64,000 nucleotides of DNA from Cryobacterium sp. MP_M3. Its GTDB lineage: Bacteria > Actinomycetota > Actinomycetes > Actinomycetales > Microbacteriaceae. How positions within the stretch are numbered: the first letter of the stretch is position 1; the number at the start of each line of letters is the position of its first letter. Positions 34,753 to 44,242 of this stretch are shown one piece after another. Made by a program: the position numbers and the translations under genes. The stretch spans positions 496,001 to 560,000 of the forward strand of contig NZ_JADOVI010000001.1 in the NCBI RefSeq assembly GCF_015752155.1, in the 5' to 3' direction. Under the pieces are notes generated by a model. It saw only the letters and a program-made list of their open reading frames with translations. It searched no databases and was not told the origin of the DNA.

Positions 34753-35478
34753 ATGCCCCGCCGCTGCATTGCCGCATCGCTCATGTTCGCCGGGCTGCTC
34801 CTGGTCGCCGTCACGGGCTGCGCGCCGACGACCGTGGCCGCCCCGGCCACGGCGCCGCCCGGCGTCGCGCCGCGGGTGGCGGCATCCGGTGACGGGACGC
34901 TGCTGCTGGGCTCACTCTTCCCGATGACGGGGTATGCCGCCGCCTCCGGGGCAGCCCAGGTCGCCGGCGCCGAGCTGGCTGCCCGGGAGATCTCCGAACA
35001 GGGCCTCGTGCTCGGCCACCCCGTCGTGATCGTGCACCGGGACTCCGTCCGCGACGCGCCGGGAGCGGTGGCCGATCTTCTGGCCCGCGGCGTCGACGCC
35101 GTGCTCTGGGACGCGACCAGCCCGGTGCCGCCGGAGGTCGCATCCGCCCTTGCCGCCGTCCGGGTCGCGCTGGTCCCCCTCGCCGAATTCGCGAACGGGG
35201 GCACCCCGCTCGCCGCCGGCGATGAGTTCGCGGCGCGCCTGGGCACCATGGACCCCGGGATGGAGGAAACGGCCGGCGGAGGCGAGGCCTACGACGGCGT
35301 GATCCTCACGGCGCTGGCAGCGGTGCAGGCCGGCGACGACGGCGGGCCGTCGATCGCAGCGGCCCTCGACCGGGTGAGTTCGGGCCCTACGGTCTGCGGC
35401 TCCTGGGGAGAATGTGCGGCTGCGCTGGCCGAGACGCAACAGATCGCCTATGAGGGTGTCACCGGCCGCCGATCGTAA
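34753..35478 (+). CDS. Shortened LivK-type lipoprotein lacking its middle
   Basis: A 241-residue protein with a lipoprotein signal (CIAASLMFAGLLLVAVTGCAP, Cys as lipid site). Residues ~45-145 match the first part of a branched-chain amino-acid binding protein (LLLGSLFPMTGYAAASGAAQ, VIVHRDSVRDAPG). The chain then jumps to DEFAARLGTMDPGMEETAGG and EAYDGVILTALAAVQA, which match the C-terminal part of the intact LivK encoded next (FTTRLKEIDPTL, ESYDAVVLIALAAYAA). Roughly 150-180 central residues and the extreme C-terminus are missing. The frame is open. It may be a decaying duplicate or a small lipoprotein with a new role. Confidence 0.6.
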   Translation: MPRRCIAASLMFAGLLLVAVTGCAPTTVAAPATAPPGVAPRVAASGDGTLLLGSLFPMTGYAAASGAAQVAGAELAAREISEQGLVLGHPVVIVHRDSVRDAPGAVADLLARGVDAVLWDATSPVPPEVASALAAVRVALVPLAEFANGGTPLAAGDEFAARLGTMDPGMEETAGGGEAYDGVILTALAAVQAGDDGGPSIAAALDRVSSGPTVCGSWGECAAALAETQQIAYEGVTGRRS

Positions 35479-35491
35479 CGATTTGGGTCGC

Positions 35492-35550
35492 GTTACACGG
35501 ATGTAACCCGGTTGTCTTGTTTCGCGCGATTCCTGTCAATAATGTGACAG
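35492..35550 (+). promoter_or_regulatory. livK promoter region with two inverted repeats
   Basis: GTTACA-CGGA-TGTAAC (35492-35507) can also be read as GTTAC-N6-GTAAC, close to the GTNAC-N6-GAAAC pattern of the nitrogen regulator GlnR. CTGTCA-ATAATG-TGACAG (35533-35550) is a second repeat. A possible promoter, TTGTTT (35517-35522) with TAATGT (35540-35545), has its -10 inside the second repeat. Confidence 0.4.
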
Positions 35551-35604
35551 CACGGCGGTCAATCGATCGCCGTGACCTTTCACTTCCTATTCCCAAGGAG
35601 CAAC

Positions 35605-36900
35605 ATGAGCGTATTCGCGAAGGCCTCGGCCTCCCGCTCAGTCCGGGCAGTCATCACCGGCGTCGCCATGGTCGGCGTCAGCGCACTTCTGCTCACCGGA
35701 TGCAGCAGCAATTCCGCTGCCCCGACTGCATCGGAGACGCCCGCTGCGAGTGGAGACGCGAAGGCCATCAAGGCCGGCGACCGCAACCTCACCCTCAAGA
35801 TCGGCACGATCCTTCCCCAGAGTGGCGCTCTCGCCTTCCTCGGCCCGCCCGAAGAAGCCGGTGTCGCACTCGCCGTCAAGGACATCAACGACGCGAAGCT
35901 CGGGCTCACCATCGATCCCGTCTACCGCGACTCGGGTGACACCACGACCGACACCGCCACCGTGTCGGTGACCGACCTCCTGTCCCAGGACGTCTCGGCC
36001 ATCATTGGCGCCGCCTCGTCGGGCGTCTCCAAGACCGTGATCGACCAGATCACCGGCGCCGGCGTCGTGCAGTTCTCCCCGGCCAACACCTCGGCGGACT
36101 TCACGAAGTACGACGACAAGGGCCTGTACTGGCGCACCGCGCCGTCCGACCTGCTCCAGGGCGAGGTGCTCGGCAACCAGATCGCCGAGGACGGGAACAG
36201 CACCCTTGGGCTGATCGTGCTCAACGACTCCTACGGCACCGGCCTGGCCGACTCCACGACGAAGGCGTTCGAAGCCGCCGGTGGCAAGGTCGTCGCCAAG
36301 TCGCTGTTCAACGAGGGCGACTCCAACTTCGCCGCCCAGATCTCCGAGGTGACCGCCGCCAAGCCGGATGCGATCGCCCTGATCACGTTCGACCAGGCCA
36401 AGGTCATCACGCCCGCGCTCGTCGGCTCCGGTTACCCGGGCGGCAAGCTCTACTTCGTCGACGGCAACCTGTCCGACTACAGCAAGGACTTCGCGCCCGG
36501 TCTCATCACCGGCGCGAAGGGCACGCTGCCCGGACTCGACGTCGGAACGCTGGGTGACTTCACCACGCGCCTGAAGGAGATCGACCCGACCCTGACCGAC
36601 TTCAGCTACGCGGCCGAGTCCTACGACGCCGTCGTGCTGATCGCGCTCGCCGCCTACGCTGCGAACGACGTCAAGGGCACGTCCATCGCCGACTACCTCC
36701 GCCAGGTCTCGGGCGGCACGGGCGACGGCACCAAGGTCACCGACTTCAAGACGGCCGCCAAGGCCCTCGCGAAGGGTGAGCAGGTCAACTACGACGGCTT
36801 CTCCGGCCCGGTCACGTTCGATGAGAACGGCGACCCGACCGAGGCGACCATCGGCGTCTACGAGTACAAGGCTGACAACACGTACAAGCGCATCAACTAG
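35605..36900 (+). CDS. livK: Branched-chain amino-acid type ABC transporter, substrate-binding lipoprotein
   Basis: A 431-residue periplasmic-binding fold protein, type I. The signal ends in the lipobox LLLTGC and is followed by a Ser/Ala/Thr linker. TLKIGTILPQSGALAFLGPP opens the binding domain. The start ATG 35605 follows AAGGAG. It captures the ligand for the permease encoded on the opposite strand downstream. The ligand (leucine-type amino acids, amides or related compounds) cannot be told from sequence. A 20-bp stem terminator follows. Confidence 0.9.
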   Translation: MSVFAKASASRSVRAVITGVAMVGVSALLLTGCSSNSAAPTASETPAASGDAKAIKAGDRNLTLKIGTILPQSGALAFLGPPEEAGVALAVKDINDAKLGLTIDPVYRDSGDTTTDTATVSVTDLLSQDVSAIIGAASSGVSKTVIDQITGAGVVQFSPANTSADFTKYDDKGLYWRTAPSDLLQGEVLGNQIAEDGNSTLGLIVLNDSYGTGLADSTTKAFEAAGGKVVAKSLFNEGDSNFAAQISEVTAAKPDAIALITFDQAKVITPALVGSGYPGGKLYFVDGNLSDYSKDFAPGLITGAKGTLPGLDVGTLGDFTTRLKEIDPTLTDFSYAAESYDAVVLIALAAYAANDVKGTSIADYLRQVSGGTGDGTKVTDFKTAAKALAKGEQVNYDGFSGPVTFDENGDPTEATIGVYEYKADNTYKRIN

Positions 36901-36911
36901 TCACTGAAGCG

Positions 36912-36955
36912 AACGACAGTGGGGCCCCGACTTCGGTCGGGGCCCCACTGTCGTT
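36912..36955 (+). terminator. Terminator after livK
   Basis: A perfect 20-bp stem (36912-36931 with 36936-36955) capped by TTCG. It starts 12 bases after the livK stop. The stem is strong, the following bases are not T-rich. Confidence 0.8.
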
Positions 36956-37036
36956 CCGCATCCGTTCCTCTCGTTGCCGGTCGTCCACGACCATCCGTCC
37001 GTTCGCCGATCCGCCATCACGCTCGCGAGTGGGGGC

Positions 37037-37096
37037 GCCGGGCACACAGAGAAGCGGCGCCCGAGGATGTCCTCCGGCGCCGCTTCTGTGCCCGGC
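37037..37096 (-). terminator. Terminator after livF
   Basis: GCCGGGCAC...AGAAGCGGCGCC and its near-complement GGCGCCGCTTCTGTGCCCGGC form a long stem with small internal mismatches. It lies 18 bases beyond the livF stop on the minus strand and so ends the livHMGF transcript. Confidence 0.65.
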
Positions 37097-37113
37097 TGAC
37101 GGGCTCTGAGAGG

Positions 37114-37890
37114 CTAGTCGTCCTGGCCGAGGGTGCCCAGGTACAGGCCGATCACCTTGGGGTCGTTCAGCAGCTCACGGCCGGTTCCCGTGTACGCGTC
37201 CCGGCCCTGGTCCAGCACGTAGCCGCGGTCGCAGATCTGCAGGCAGCGGCGCGCATTCTGTTCGACCATGATGGTGGTCACGCCGGCCTTGTTGATCTCC
37301 TTGACCCGCAGGAACGCCTCGTCCTGGCGCACCGGGGACAGCCCGGCGCTCGGCTCGTCGAGCAGCAGCACGTGCGGGCCCATCATCAGCGCCCGCGACA
37401 TGGCGACCATCTGCCGTTCACCGCCCGACAGTGATCCGGCCCGCTGCTGCAGGCGCTTCTTCAGCTCGGGGAAGATCTCGGTGACGAACTCGAGGCGCTC
37501 AGCGAGGCCCTTCGGCTTCTGGAACATGCCCATCTCCAGGTTCTCCTGGATGGTGAGCGTGGGGAAGACGTTGTTCGTCTGCGGGACGAAGCCGACCCCC
37601 TTGGAGACCAGCTTGTTCGCCTTGAGGTTGGTGATGTTCTCCCCGCGGAGCAGGATCTCGCCCTCGCGCACCTTCACCTGGCCGAAGATCGACTTGAGCA
37701 GCGTCGACTTGCCGGCGCCGTTCGGGCCGATGATGCCGATCAGCTCGCCGTCGTAGGCGGTCAGCGAGCAGGCGTTGAGGATGTTCACCCCGGGCAGGTA
37801 GCCGGCGGTGACCGTCTTCACGTCGACGACGGGCACGCCCGTCTGCGCGGGTGAGGGCGCCGGGACTGTGGTCGGGCTAGAGTTCGTCAT
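37114..37890 (-). CDS. livF: Branched-chain amino-acid ABC transporter ATPase LivF
   Basis: A 258-residue ABC ATPase: Walker A GPNGAGKSTLLK, signature LSGGERQMVAMSRAL, Walker B VLLLDEPSAGLSP, and switch His replaced region IMVEQNARRCL typical of LivF. It starts 14 bases inside the end of livG (ATG 37890). With LivG it forms the heterodimeric motor. Confidence 0.92.
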   Translation of the reverse strand: MTNSSPTTVPAPSPAQTGVPVVDVKTVTAGYLPGVNILNACSLTAYDGELIGIIGPNGAGKSTLLKSIFGQVKVREGEILLRGENITNLKANKLVSKGVGFVPQTNNVFPTLTIQENLEMGMFQKPKGLAERLEFVTEIFPELKKRLQQRAGSLSGGERQMVAMSRALMMGPHVLLLDEPSAGLSPVRQDEAFLRVKEINKAGVTTIMVEQNARRCLQICDRGYVLDQGRDAYTGTGRELLNDPKVIGLYLGTLGQDD

Positions 37891-38800
37891 CGAGCAGCTC
37901 CTTGATCGCTACGACGTGTTCCTTCTCGGCGGAGGGATCCGCGCCGAGGTCTTCATCGTGGTGCTGGCCCAGGTAGGCGTCGATCACAGCGGGGTTGCGC
38001 ATGACCTCGTGCGGGTCGCCTTCGGCGACCACCTTGCCCTCGGCCATCACGATGACCCAGTCGGCGATGTGGCGCACCATGTGCATATCGTGTTCGACGA
38101 AGAGCACGCTCATGCCCTGGGTCTTCAGGTTGAGGATGTGGTCGAGCAGCGACTGGGTCAGCGCCGGGTTCACCCCGGCCATCGGTTCGTCGAGCATGAC
38201 CAGGGTCGGCTCGCTCATCAGGGCGCGGGCCATTTCGAGGAGCTTGCGCTGCCCGCCGGACAGGCTGGCGGCGTAGTCGTCCTTCTTGGTGTCCAGCTTG
38301 AACCGGGTGAGGATGTCGATGGCCCTGGCCTTGTTGTCCTCCTCCTGTTTGCGCCAGAAGAACGGGAGCATCGCCCGGAACAGGTTCTCGCCGGACTGGC
38401 CCTTCGCGCCGAGGAGCATGTTGTCCATCACGGTGAGCAGGCCGAGCGCCTTGGTGAGCTGGAACGTGCGCACCTGGCCCATCCGGGCCACCTTGAACGC
38501 CGGCATCCCGGACAGGGACCGGCCCTCGAAGGTCCACGACCCGGTGTCGGGCTTGTCGAAGCCGGTCAACAGGTTGAACAGCGTGGTCTTGCCGGCGCCG
38601 TTCGGCCCGATCAGGGCGGTGATGGCGCCGCGGGGGATCTCCACGTGGTCGACGTCGACGGCCTTGAGTCCGCCGAAGGTGCGGCTCACGCCGTCCGCGA
38701 CCAGGATCGGGTCGCGCTTCTTGCACCCGGGTGCGGCCTCGCCGATGTGCAGGTCGATCGACTTGACCGGCTTGCTGCTGGGAACTGGGTTACTTGACAA
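37877..38800 (-). CDS. livG: Branched-chain amino-acid ABC transporter ATPase LivG
   Basis: A 307-residue ABC ATPase: Walker A GPNGAGKTTLFNLLTGFDKP, signature LSGGQRKLLEMARAL, Walker B LVMLDEPMAGVNP, switch FVEHDMHMVRHIAD. It is about 50 residues longer than E. coli LivG because of extensions at both ends (the C-terminal part DLGADPSAEKEHVVAIKELL is acidic). The start is TTG at 38800, overlapping the livM stop by 11 bases. Confidence 0.92.
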   Translation of the reverse strand: MSSNPVPSSKPVKSIDLHIGEAAPGCKKRDPILVADGVSRTFGGLKAVDVDHVEIPRGAITALIGPNGAGKTTLFNLLTGFDKPDTGSWTFEGRSLSGMPAFKVARMGQVRTFQLTKALGLLTVMDNMLLGAKGQSGENLFRAMLPFFWRKQEEDNKARAIDILTRFKLDTKKDDYAASLSGGQRKLLEMARALMSEPTLVMLDEPMAGVNPALTQSLLDHILNLKTQGMSVLFVEHDMHMVRHIADWVIVMAEGKVVAEGDPHEVMRNPAVIDAYLGQHHDEDLGADPSAEKEHVVAIKELLDDEL

Positions 38801-39773
38801 AGGCCAACTCCTTCTTGTTTCCGAAGATGCCCTGCGGTCTGAAGATGACTATGAGCATGATCGCGACACCCACGAGGATGAAGCGCAACTGTCCGGCCTG
38901 GATGCTGGTCATGAACGGCAGCCAGCCTGCCTCGACGGCACGGGCGATGAAACCCGAGAAGAACGAGAGCAGCACCCAGAAGATCATCGAGCCGATCACC
39001 GGGCCGAGGATCGTGGCCGCGCCTCCGAGCAGGAGGATCGCGTAGATGAAGAACGTGAGCGACGTCTGGTAGTTCGACGGCACCACCGCGCGGGGGAGTA
39101 CGAAGATCATCCCGGCGATCGTGCCGAACACTCCACCGAGCACGAGGGACTGCATCTTGTAGGAGTAGACGTTCTTGCCCAGGGCGCGCACGGCATCCTC
39201 GTCTTCACGGATGCCCTTGATCACCCGGCCCCACGGGCTGCGCATGATCTGCCAGGTGAACAGGCAGGCCAGCACCACGATCGTCCAGGCCACGATGCGC
39301 AGCCACCAGTCGTAGGCGTTGTACTCGAACGGGCCGAAGCCGTAGCTGCCCTCGGGGATCGGGTTCAGCGCCGCGAAGCCGCCCTTGTACCCGCTCAGGC
39401 CGTTCGCCGAACCGGTCAGCGGCTCGAACGTGTTGGTCGTGAACAGCAGCCGCACGATCTCGGCGGCGGCGATCGTGACGATCGCGAGATAGTCCGCGCG
39501 CAGGCGCAGGGTCGGGATGCCCAGGACCAGGGCGAAGACCACGGATGCCCCGATCCCCACCAGCACGGCGCCCCAGACGGGGAAGCCGAAGCTGAGGATG
39601 GAGATGGCGTACCCGTAGGCGCCGAGGGCCATGAAGCCGGCCTGGCCGAAATTGAGCAGGCCGGTGTAGCCGAAGTGGACCGCCAGCCCCAGCGCCGCAA
39701 GGGCGTAGGCGGCGGTGGTCGGGCTGATCAGCTCGACGGCCGCGTTGCTAAAGATTGCTCCCCAGTCGATCAT
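38790..39773 (-). CDS. livM: Branched-chain amino-acid ABC transporter permease LivM
   Basis: A 327-residue membrane protein with the LivM signature LNFGQAGFMALGAYGYAISI and ATP-binding partner loop KGIREDEDAVRALGKNVY. About eight to nine helices are visible. Start set at ATG 39773 with AAGGG upstream; the longer open frame runs into livH. It pairs with LivH, 11 bases upstream on the same strand. Confidence 0.92.
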   Translation of the reverse strand: MIDWGAIFSNAAVELISPTTAAYALAALGLAVHFGYTGLLNFGQAGFMALGAYGYAISILSFGFPVWGAVLVGIGASVVFALVLGIPTLRLRADYLAIVTIAAAEIVRLLFTTNTFEPLTGSANGLSGYKGGFAALNPIPEGSYGFGPFEYNAYDWWLRIVAWTIVVLACLFTWQIMRSPWGRVIKGIREDEDAVRALGKNVYSYKMQSLVLGGVFGTIAGMIFVLPRAVVPSNYQTSLTFFIYAILLLGGAATILGPVIGSMIFWVLLSFFSGFIARAVEAGWLPFMTSIQAGQLRFILVGVAIMLIVIFRPQGIFGNKKELAFVK

Positions 39774-39784
39774 CGGATGCCCTT

Positions 39785-41101
39785 CTAGCCAATTCTTTCT
39801 TTGCGACCCAGGATGCCTTGCGGCCGAAGCAGCAGCACCAGGATCAGCACAACGAGTGCACCGACGTATTTGAGGTCGGAGGGAAGCCACAGCGTCGACA
39901 GTTCGACGAAGAGGCCGACGATCATCGAGCCGACCAGGGCGCCGAAGGCCGTGCCCAGGCCGCCGAGGGTGGTGGCGGCGAAGACGAGCAGCAGGATCTG
40001 GAAGCCCATGTCCCAGCTGACGCCGGGGCGGAAGTAGGCCCAGAGGATGCCGCTGAGGCCGGCCAGCGCGCCGCCGACGACCCAGACGATGCGGATGACG
40101 CCGTCCACGTCGATCCCGCTCGCGGAGGCGAGGCTGGGGTTGTCCGACACGGCCCGGGTGGCCTTGCCGATGCGGGTGCGCAACAGGAAGTAGGACACTG
40201 CCAGCAGCACCACGATGCTGATGCCCATGCTGCCCAGGTCGATCAGGGACAGCCGGACCGGGCCGAACTGAAGGTCGGCCAGGCCGGAACCGGGCAGCTG
40301 GCTGGTGCCGCCACCGACGAAGAACTGGAAGACGTAGCGCAGCGCGAGCGACAGGCCGATGCTGACGATCATCAGCGGGATCAGGCCCACTCCCTTGCGG
40401 CGCAGCGGCTTCCAGATCACTGCGTCGAGAGTCCAGCCGAGGCCGGCGCTGAGCACGAGCGCGATGATGATGGCGAGCCAGACCGGCAGGCCCAGCGTGA
40501 CCGAGAAGGCCAGGGTCATCAGGGCACCGAAGGTGATCATCTCGGCGTGGGCGAAGTTGCTCAGCCCGGTGGTGCCGAAGATCAGGGACAGGCCGATGGC
40601 CGCCAGGGCGAGCAGGAGCCCGAAGTTGAGGCCGTTCACGAACCGGTTGAGGAACTGGTCGAAGAAGCTGACCGTGACCCGGGTGCCTTCGCCGAGGAAG
40701 AAGTTCACCGACTTCACCTTGGTGAGCCCGAACTCGGCCTTGATGACGCTCCCGCCCTTGGCGACGATGACGCCCTTGGGCAGGGTCTTCTCGTCGAGGC
40801 TGACCGTGTAGGTGGCCTTCTCAGGGACGCCGACCTTCCACTTGCCGTCGACGCCGGTCTTGACCTCGGCCTCGTAGCCGGAGCCCTTGACCGTGATCAG
40901 CACGCCGTCGAGCGGCTTCTGATTGAACTGGACGTTCCCGGCCAGCACGTAGTCGTACTGGTCGGTGCCGACCTCGTCCGCGTGCGCCGGGCTTGCCGAC
41001 AGTGTGGAGAATGTGGACATCGTCAGGGCTGCGAAGAGCAGGCCGAGGAAGATCACCAGCATCCTGGGTGAGTATCTGCGAACAGCTTCAGTGGAATTCA
41101 C
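39785..41101 (-). CDS. livH: LivH permease fused to a secreted carboxypeptidase-regulatory-like domain
   Basis: A 438-residue protein. Residues 1-42 are a signal peptide with helix MLVIFLGLLFAALTMSTFST and an AHA cleavage site. Residues ~47-125 form a beta-rich domain (VLAGNVQFNQKPLDGVLITV, TGVDGKWKVGVPEKATYTVS) like carboxypeptidase-regulatory or prealbumin-type modules. The LivH permease follows (GLNFGLLLALAAIGLSLIFG, LSNFAHAEMITFGALMTLAF). Ordinary LivH is ~290-310 residues and starts at the first permease helix. Start GTG 41101 with GGAGGT upstream. The extra domain would face outside, near the LivK docking side. Confidence 0.88.
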   Translation of the reverse strand: MNSTEAVRRYSPRMLVIFLGLLFAALTMSTFSTLSASPAHADEVGTDQYDYVLAGNVQFNQKPLDGVLITVKGSGYEAEVKTGVDGKWKVGVPEKATYTVSLDEKTLPKGVIVAKGGSVIKAEFGLTKVKSVNFFLGEGTRVTVSFFDQFLNRFVNGLNFGLLLALAAIGLSLIFGTTGLSNFAHAEMITFGALMTLAFSVTLGLPVWLAIIIALVLSAGLGWTLDAVIWKPLRRKGVGLIPLMIVSIGLSLALRYVFQFFVGGGTSQLPGSGLADLQFGPVRLSLIDLGSMGISIVVLLAVSYFLLRTRIGKATRAVSDNPSLASASGIDVDGVIRIVWVVGGALAGLSGILWAYFRPGVSWDMGFQILLLVFAATTLGGLGTAFGALVGSMIVGLFVELSTLWLPSDLKYVGALVVLILVLLLRPQGILGRKERIG

Positions 41102-42874
<1,773 letters not shown>

Positions 42875-42885
42875 TCGACCGGCGA

Positions 42886-42983
42886 CGGTGATCGGGCCGT
42901 CCGGTGATCGGGCCGTCCGTTGATCGAGCTTGTCGAGATCCCCGGTCTCGACAGGCTCGACCACCGCGGCTCGACCACCGCGG
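42886..42983 (+). repeat. Cluster of short tandem and palindromic repeats after guaB
   Basis: CGGTGATCGGGCCGTC occurs twice in tandem (42886-42901, 42902-42917), followed by a degenerate third unit. A 15-bp palindrome follows (TCGAGCTTGTCGAGA 42924-42938 with TCTCGACAGGCTCGA 42946-42960, one G-T wobble). Then CTCGACCACCGCGG is duplicated (42956-42969, 42970-42983). The palindrome shares its core with the repeat at 5387-5445. It lies between converging genes and may terminate both. Confidence 0.75.
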
Positions 42984-42987
42984 CGGG

Positions 42988-44130
42988 TCAGATCGCGGCG
43001 GCGAGGCGCGAGATCGCCTCGGAGAGCACCTCCGGCGAGCAGGCGAAGTTGAGGCGGGCGAAGCCCTGGCCGGGAGTCCCGAACATCGGGCCGGGGCTGA
43101 GCGCCACCTTCGCCCGCTCCAGGGCTGCGGCCGACGGGTCGTCGCCCCAGCCGAGGCTGCGAAGGTCGAGCCAGGCCAGGAAGCCCGCGTCGGGCGGCGA
43201 GTAGGGCACGCCGGGAAGCTGTGCGTCGAGCAGGTCGCCGAGCAGGCCGCGATTGGCGTCCAGCGCGGCGAGCACCCCGTCGAGCCAGGGCTGCCCGTGC
43301 CGGTATGCCGCGACCCCGGCGATCAGGCCGAACTGGCTCGTGCGCCACGACACCTCCTGCGGCAGGGCGGTGACGACCCGGCGCATCCGCTCTGACGCGG
43401 TGACGATGAGAGCGCATTTGAGCCCGGCGAGGTTCCAGGCCTTGCTCGCGGAGGTGAGGCACACGCCGTGCTCCGCCGCCTCCGGCGACACCGTCAGGTA
43501 GGGCGTGAACACGGCGCCGGCCCGCGTGAGCGGCGCGTGCACCTCGTCGCTGACCACGGTCACGCCGTGGCGGGCGGCCAGTTCGGCCAGGGCGATGAGG
43601 TCCTCGATCCCGTGCGGATGCCCGATCGGGTTGTGCGGGTTGCAGAGCAGGATGAAGCGGGTGCCGCCCAGGAAGACCCGCTCGAGCGCGTCGAGGTCGA
43701 GCGTCCAGCCGGTCTGACCGTGCAGGAGCGGCACCGGCTCCACCCGCCCGCCCGCCTCGGCGACCAGGTCGAAGAACGGCGGGTAGACCGGGGGAGTGAT
43801 CACGACCCGGTCGCCCGGGAGGATCAGTCCGCGGAGGGTCTCGACGATGGCGACACTGACATCCGTGGTGCTGGCCACCTGGTCAGGGTCGACCCGCCAG
43901 CCCCACCGGTTTCCCGCGAATCCGGCGAACGCCTCGCCGAGATCGTTGGCCGGGGCGGCGTAGCCGGTGTCGCTGCGGCGCACGGCGTCGTGCAGGGCCT
44001 CCGCGATCGGCTCGGCGAGCGGGTAGTCCATCTCGGCGATGAACAGCGGCAGGACGTCGCCCGGGTAGTTGCGCCATTTCATGCTCGTGCGTTCGCGCAA
44101 CAGGGTCAGTGGTTCGGCGGTCACGTCCAT
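42988..44130 (-). CDS. PLP-dependent aminotransferase, PatB/MalY type
   Basis: A 380-residue fold-type I PLP enzyme. MKWRNYPGDVLPLFIAEMDY is the N-terminal signature of the PatB/MalY group; LCNPHNPIGHPH binds cofactor; the PLP lysine is in SASKAWNLAGLKCALIV; the Arg carboxylate-binding segment is ARLNFACS. Members are usually cystathionine beta-lyases (C-S lyases) and some are regulators. Start set at ATG 44130, the last ATG before the conserved region; upstream in-frame sequence is not conserved-looking. It diverges from guaB3. Confidence 0.85.
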   Translation of the reverse strand: MDVTAEPLTLLRERTSMKWRNYPGDVLPLFIAEMDYPLAEPIAEALHDAVRRSDTGYAAPANDLGEAFAGFAGNRWGWRVDPDQVASTTDVSVAIVETLRGLILPGDRVVITPPVYPPFFDLVAEAGGRVEPVPLLHGQTGWTLDLDALERVFLGGTRFILLCNPHNPIGHPHGIEDLIALAELAARHGVTVVSDEVHAPLTRAGAVFTPYLTVSPEAAEHGVCLTSASKAWNLAGLKCALIVTASERMRRVVTALPQEVSWRTSQFGLIAGVAAYRHGQPWLDGVLAALDANRGLLGDLLDAQLPGVPYSPPDAGFLAWLDLRSLGWGDDPSAAALERAKVALSPGPMFGTPGQGFARLNFACSPEVLSEAISRLAAAI

Positions 44131-44230
44131 TCCCTCAGGATGCACCTTCCGACCGGCGCCGTCGAGGGTGCCCGCCGCCCTGCCATCCGTCCCTCCCGGT
44201 GCCAGGTGGGCGGTGTCGGCGGGCGGCACC

Positions 44231-44236
44231 TAAACT
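44231..44236 (+). promoter_or_regulatory. -10 box placing the guaB3 transcript start at its ATG
   Basis: TAAACT ends seven bases before the A of the guaB3 start codon, so the +1 base would be 44243 itself. No ribosome binding site is present in the twelve bases before the ATG. I find no convincing -35. Confidence 0.4.
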
Positions 44237-44242
44237 GGGACC

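Noticed and set aside
39785-41101. Signal-like N-terminus of LivH as an artefact of a wrong start
   Set aside because: The whole ~130-residue stretch has good codon structure, a strong GGAGGT site at GTG 41101, a proper cleavage motif and a plausible domain, so a real N-terminal domain is more likely.
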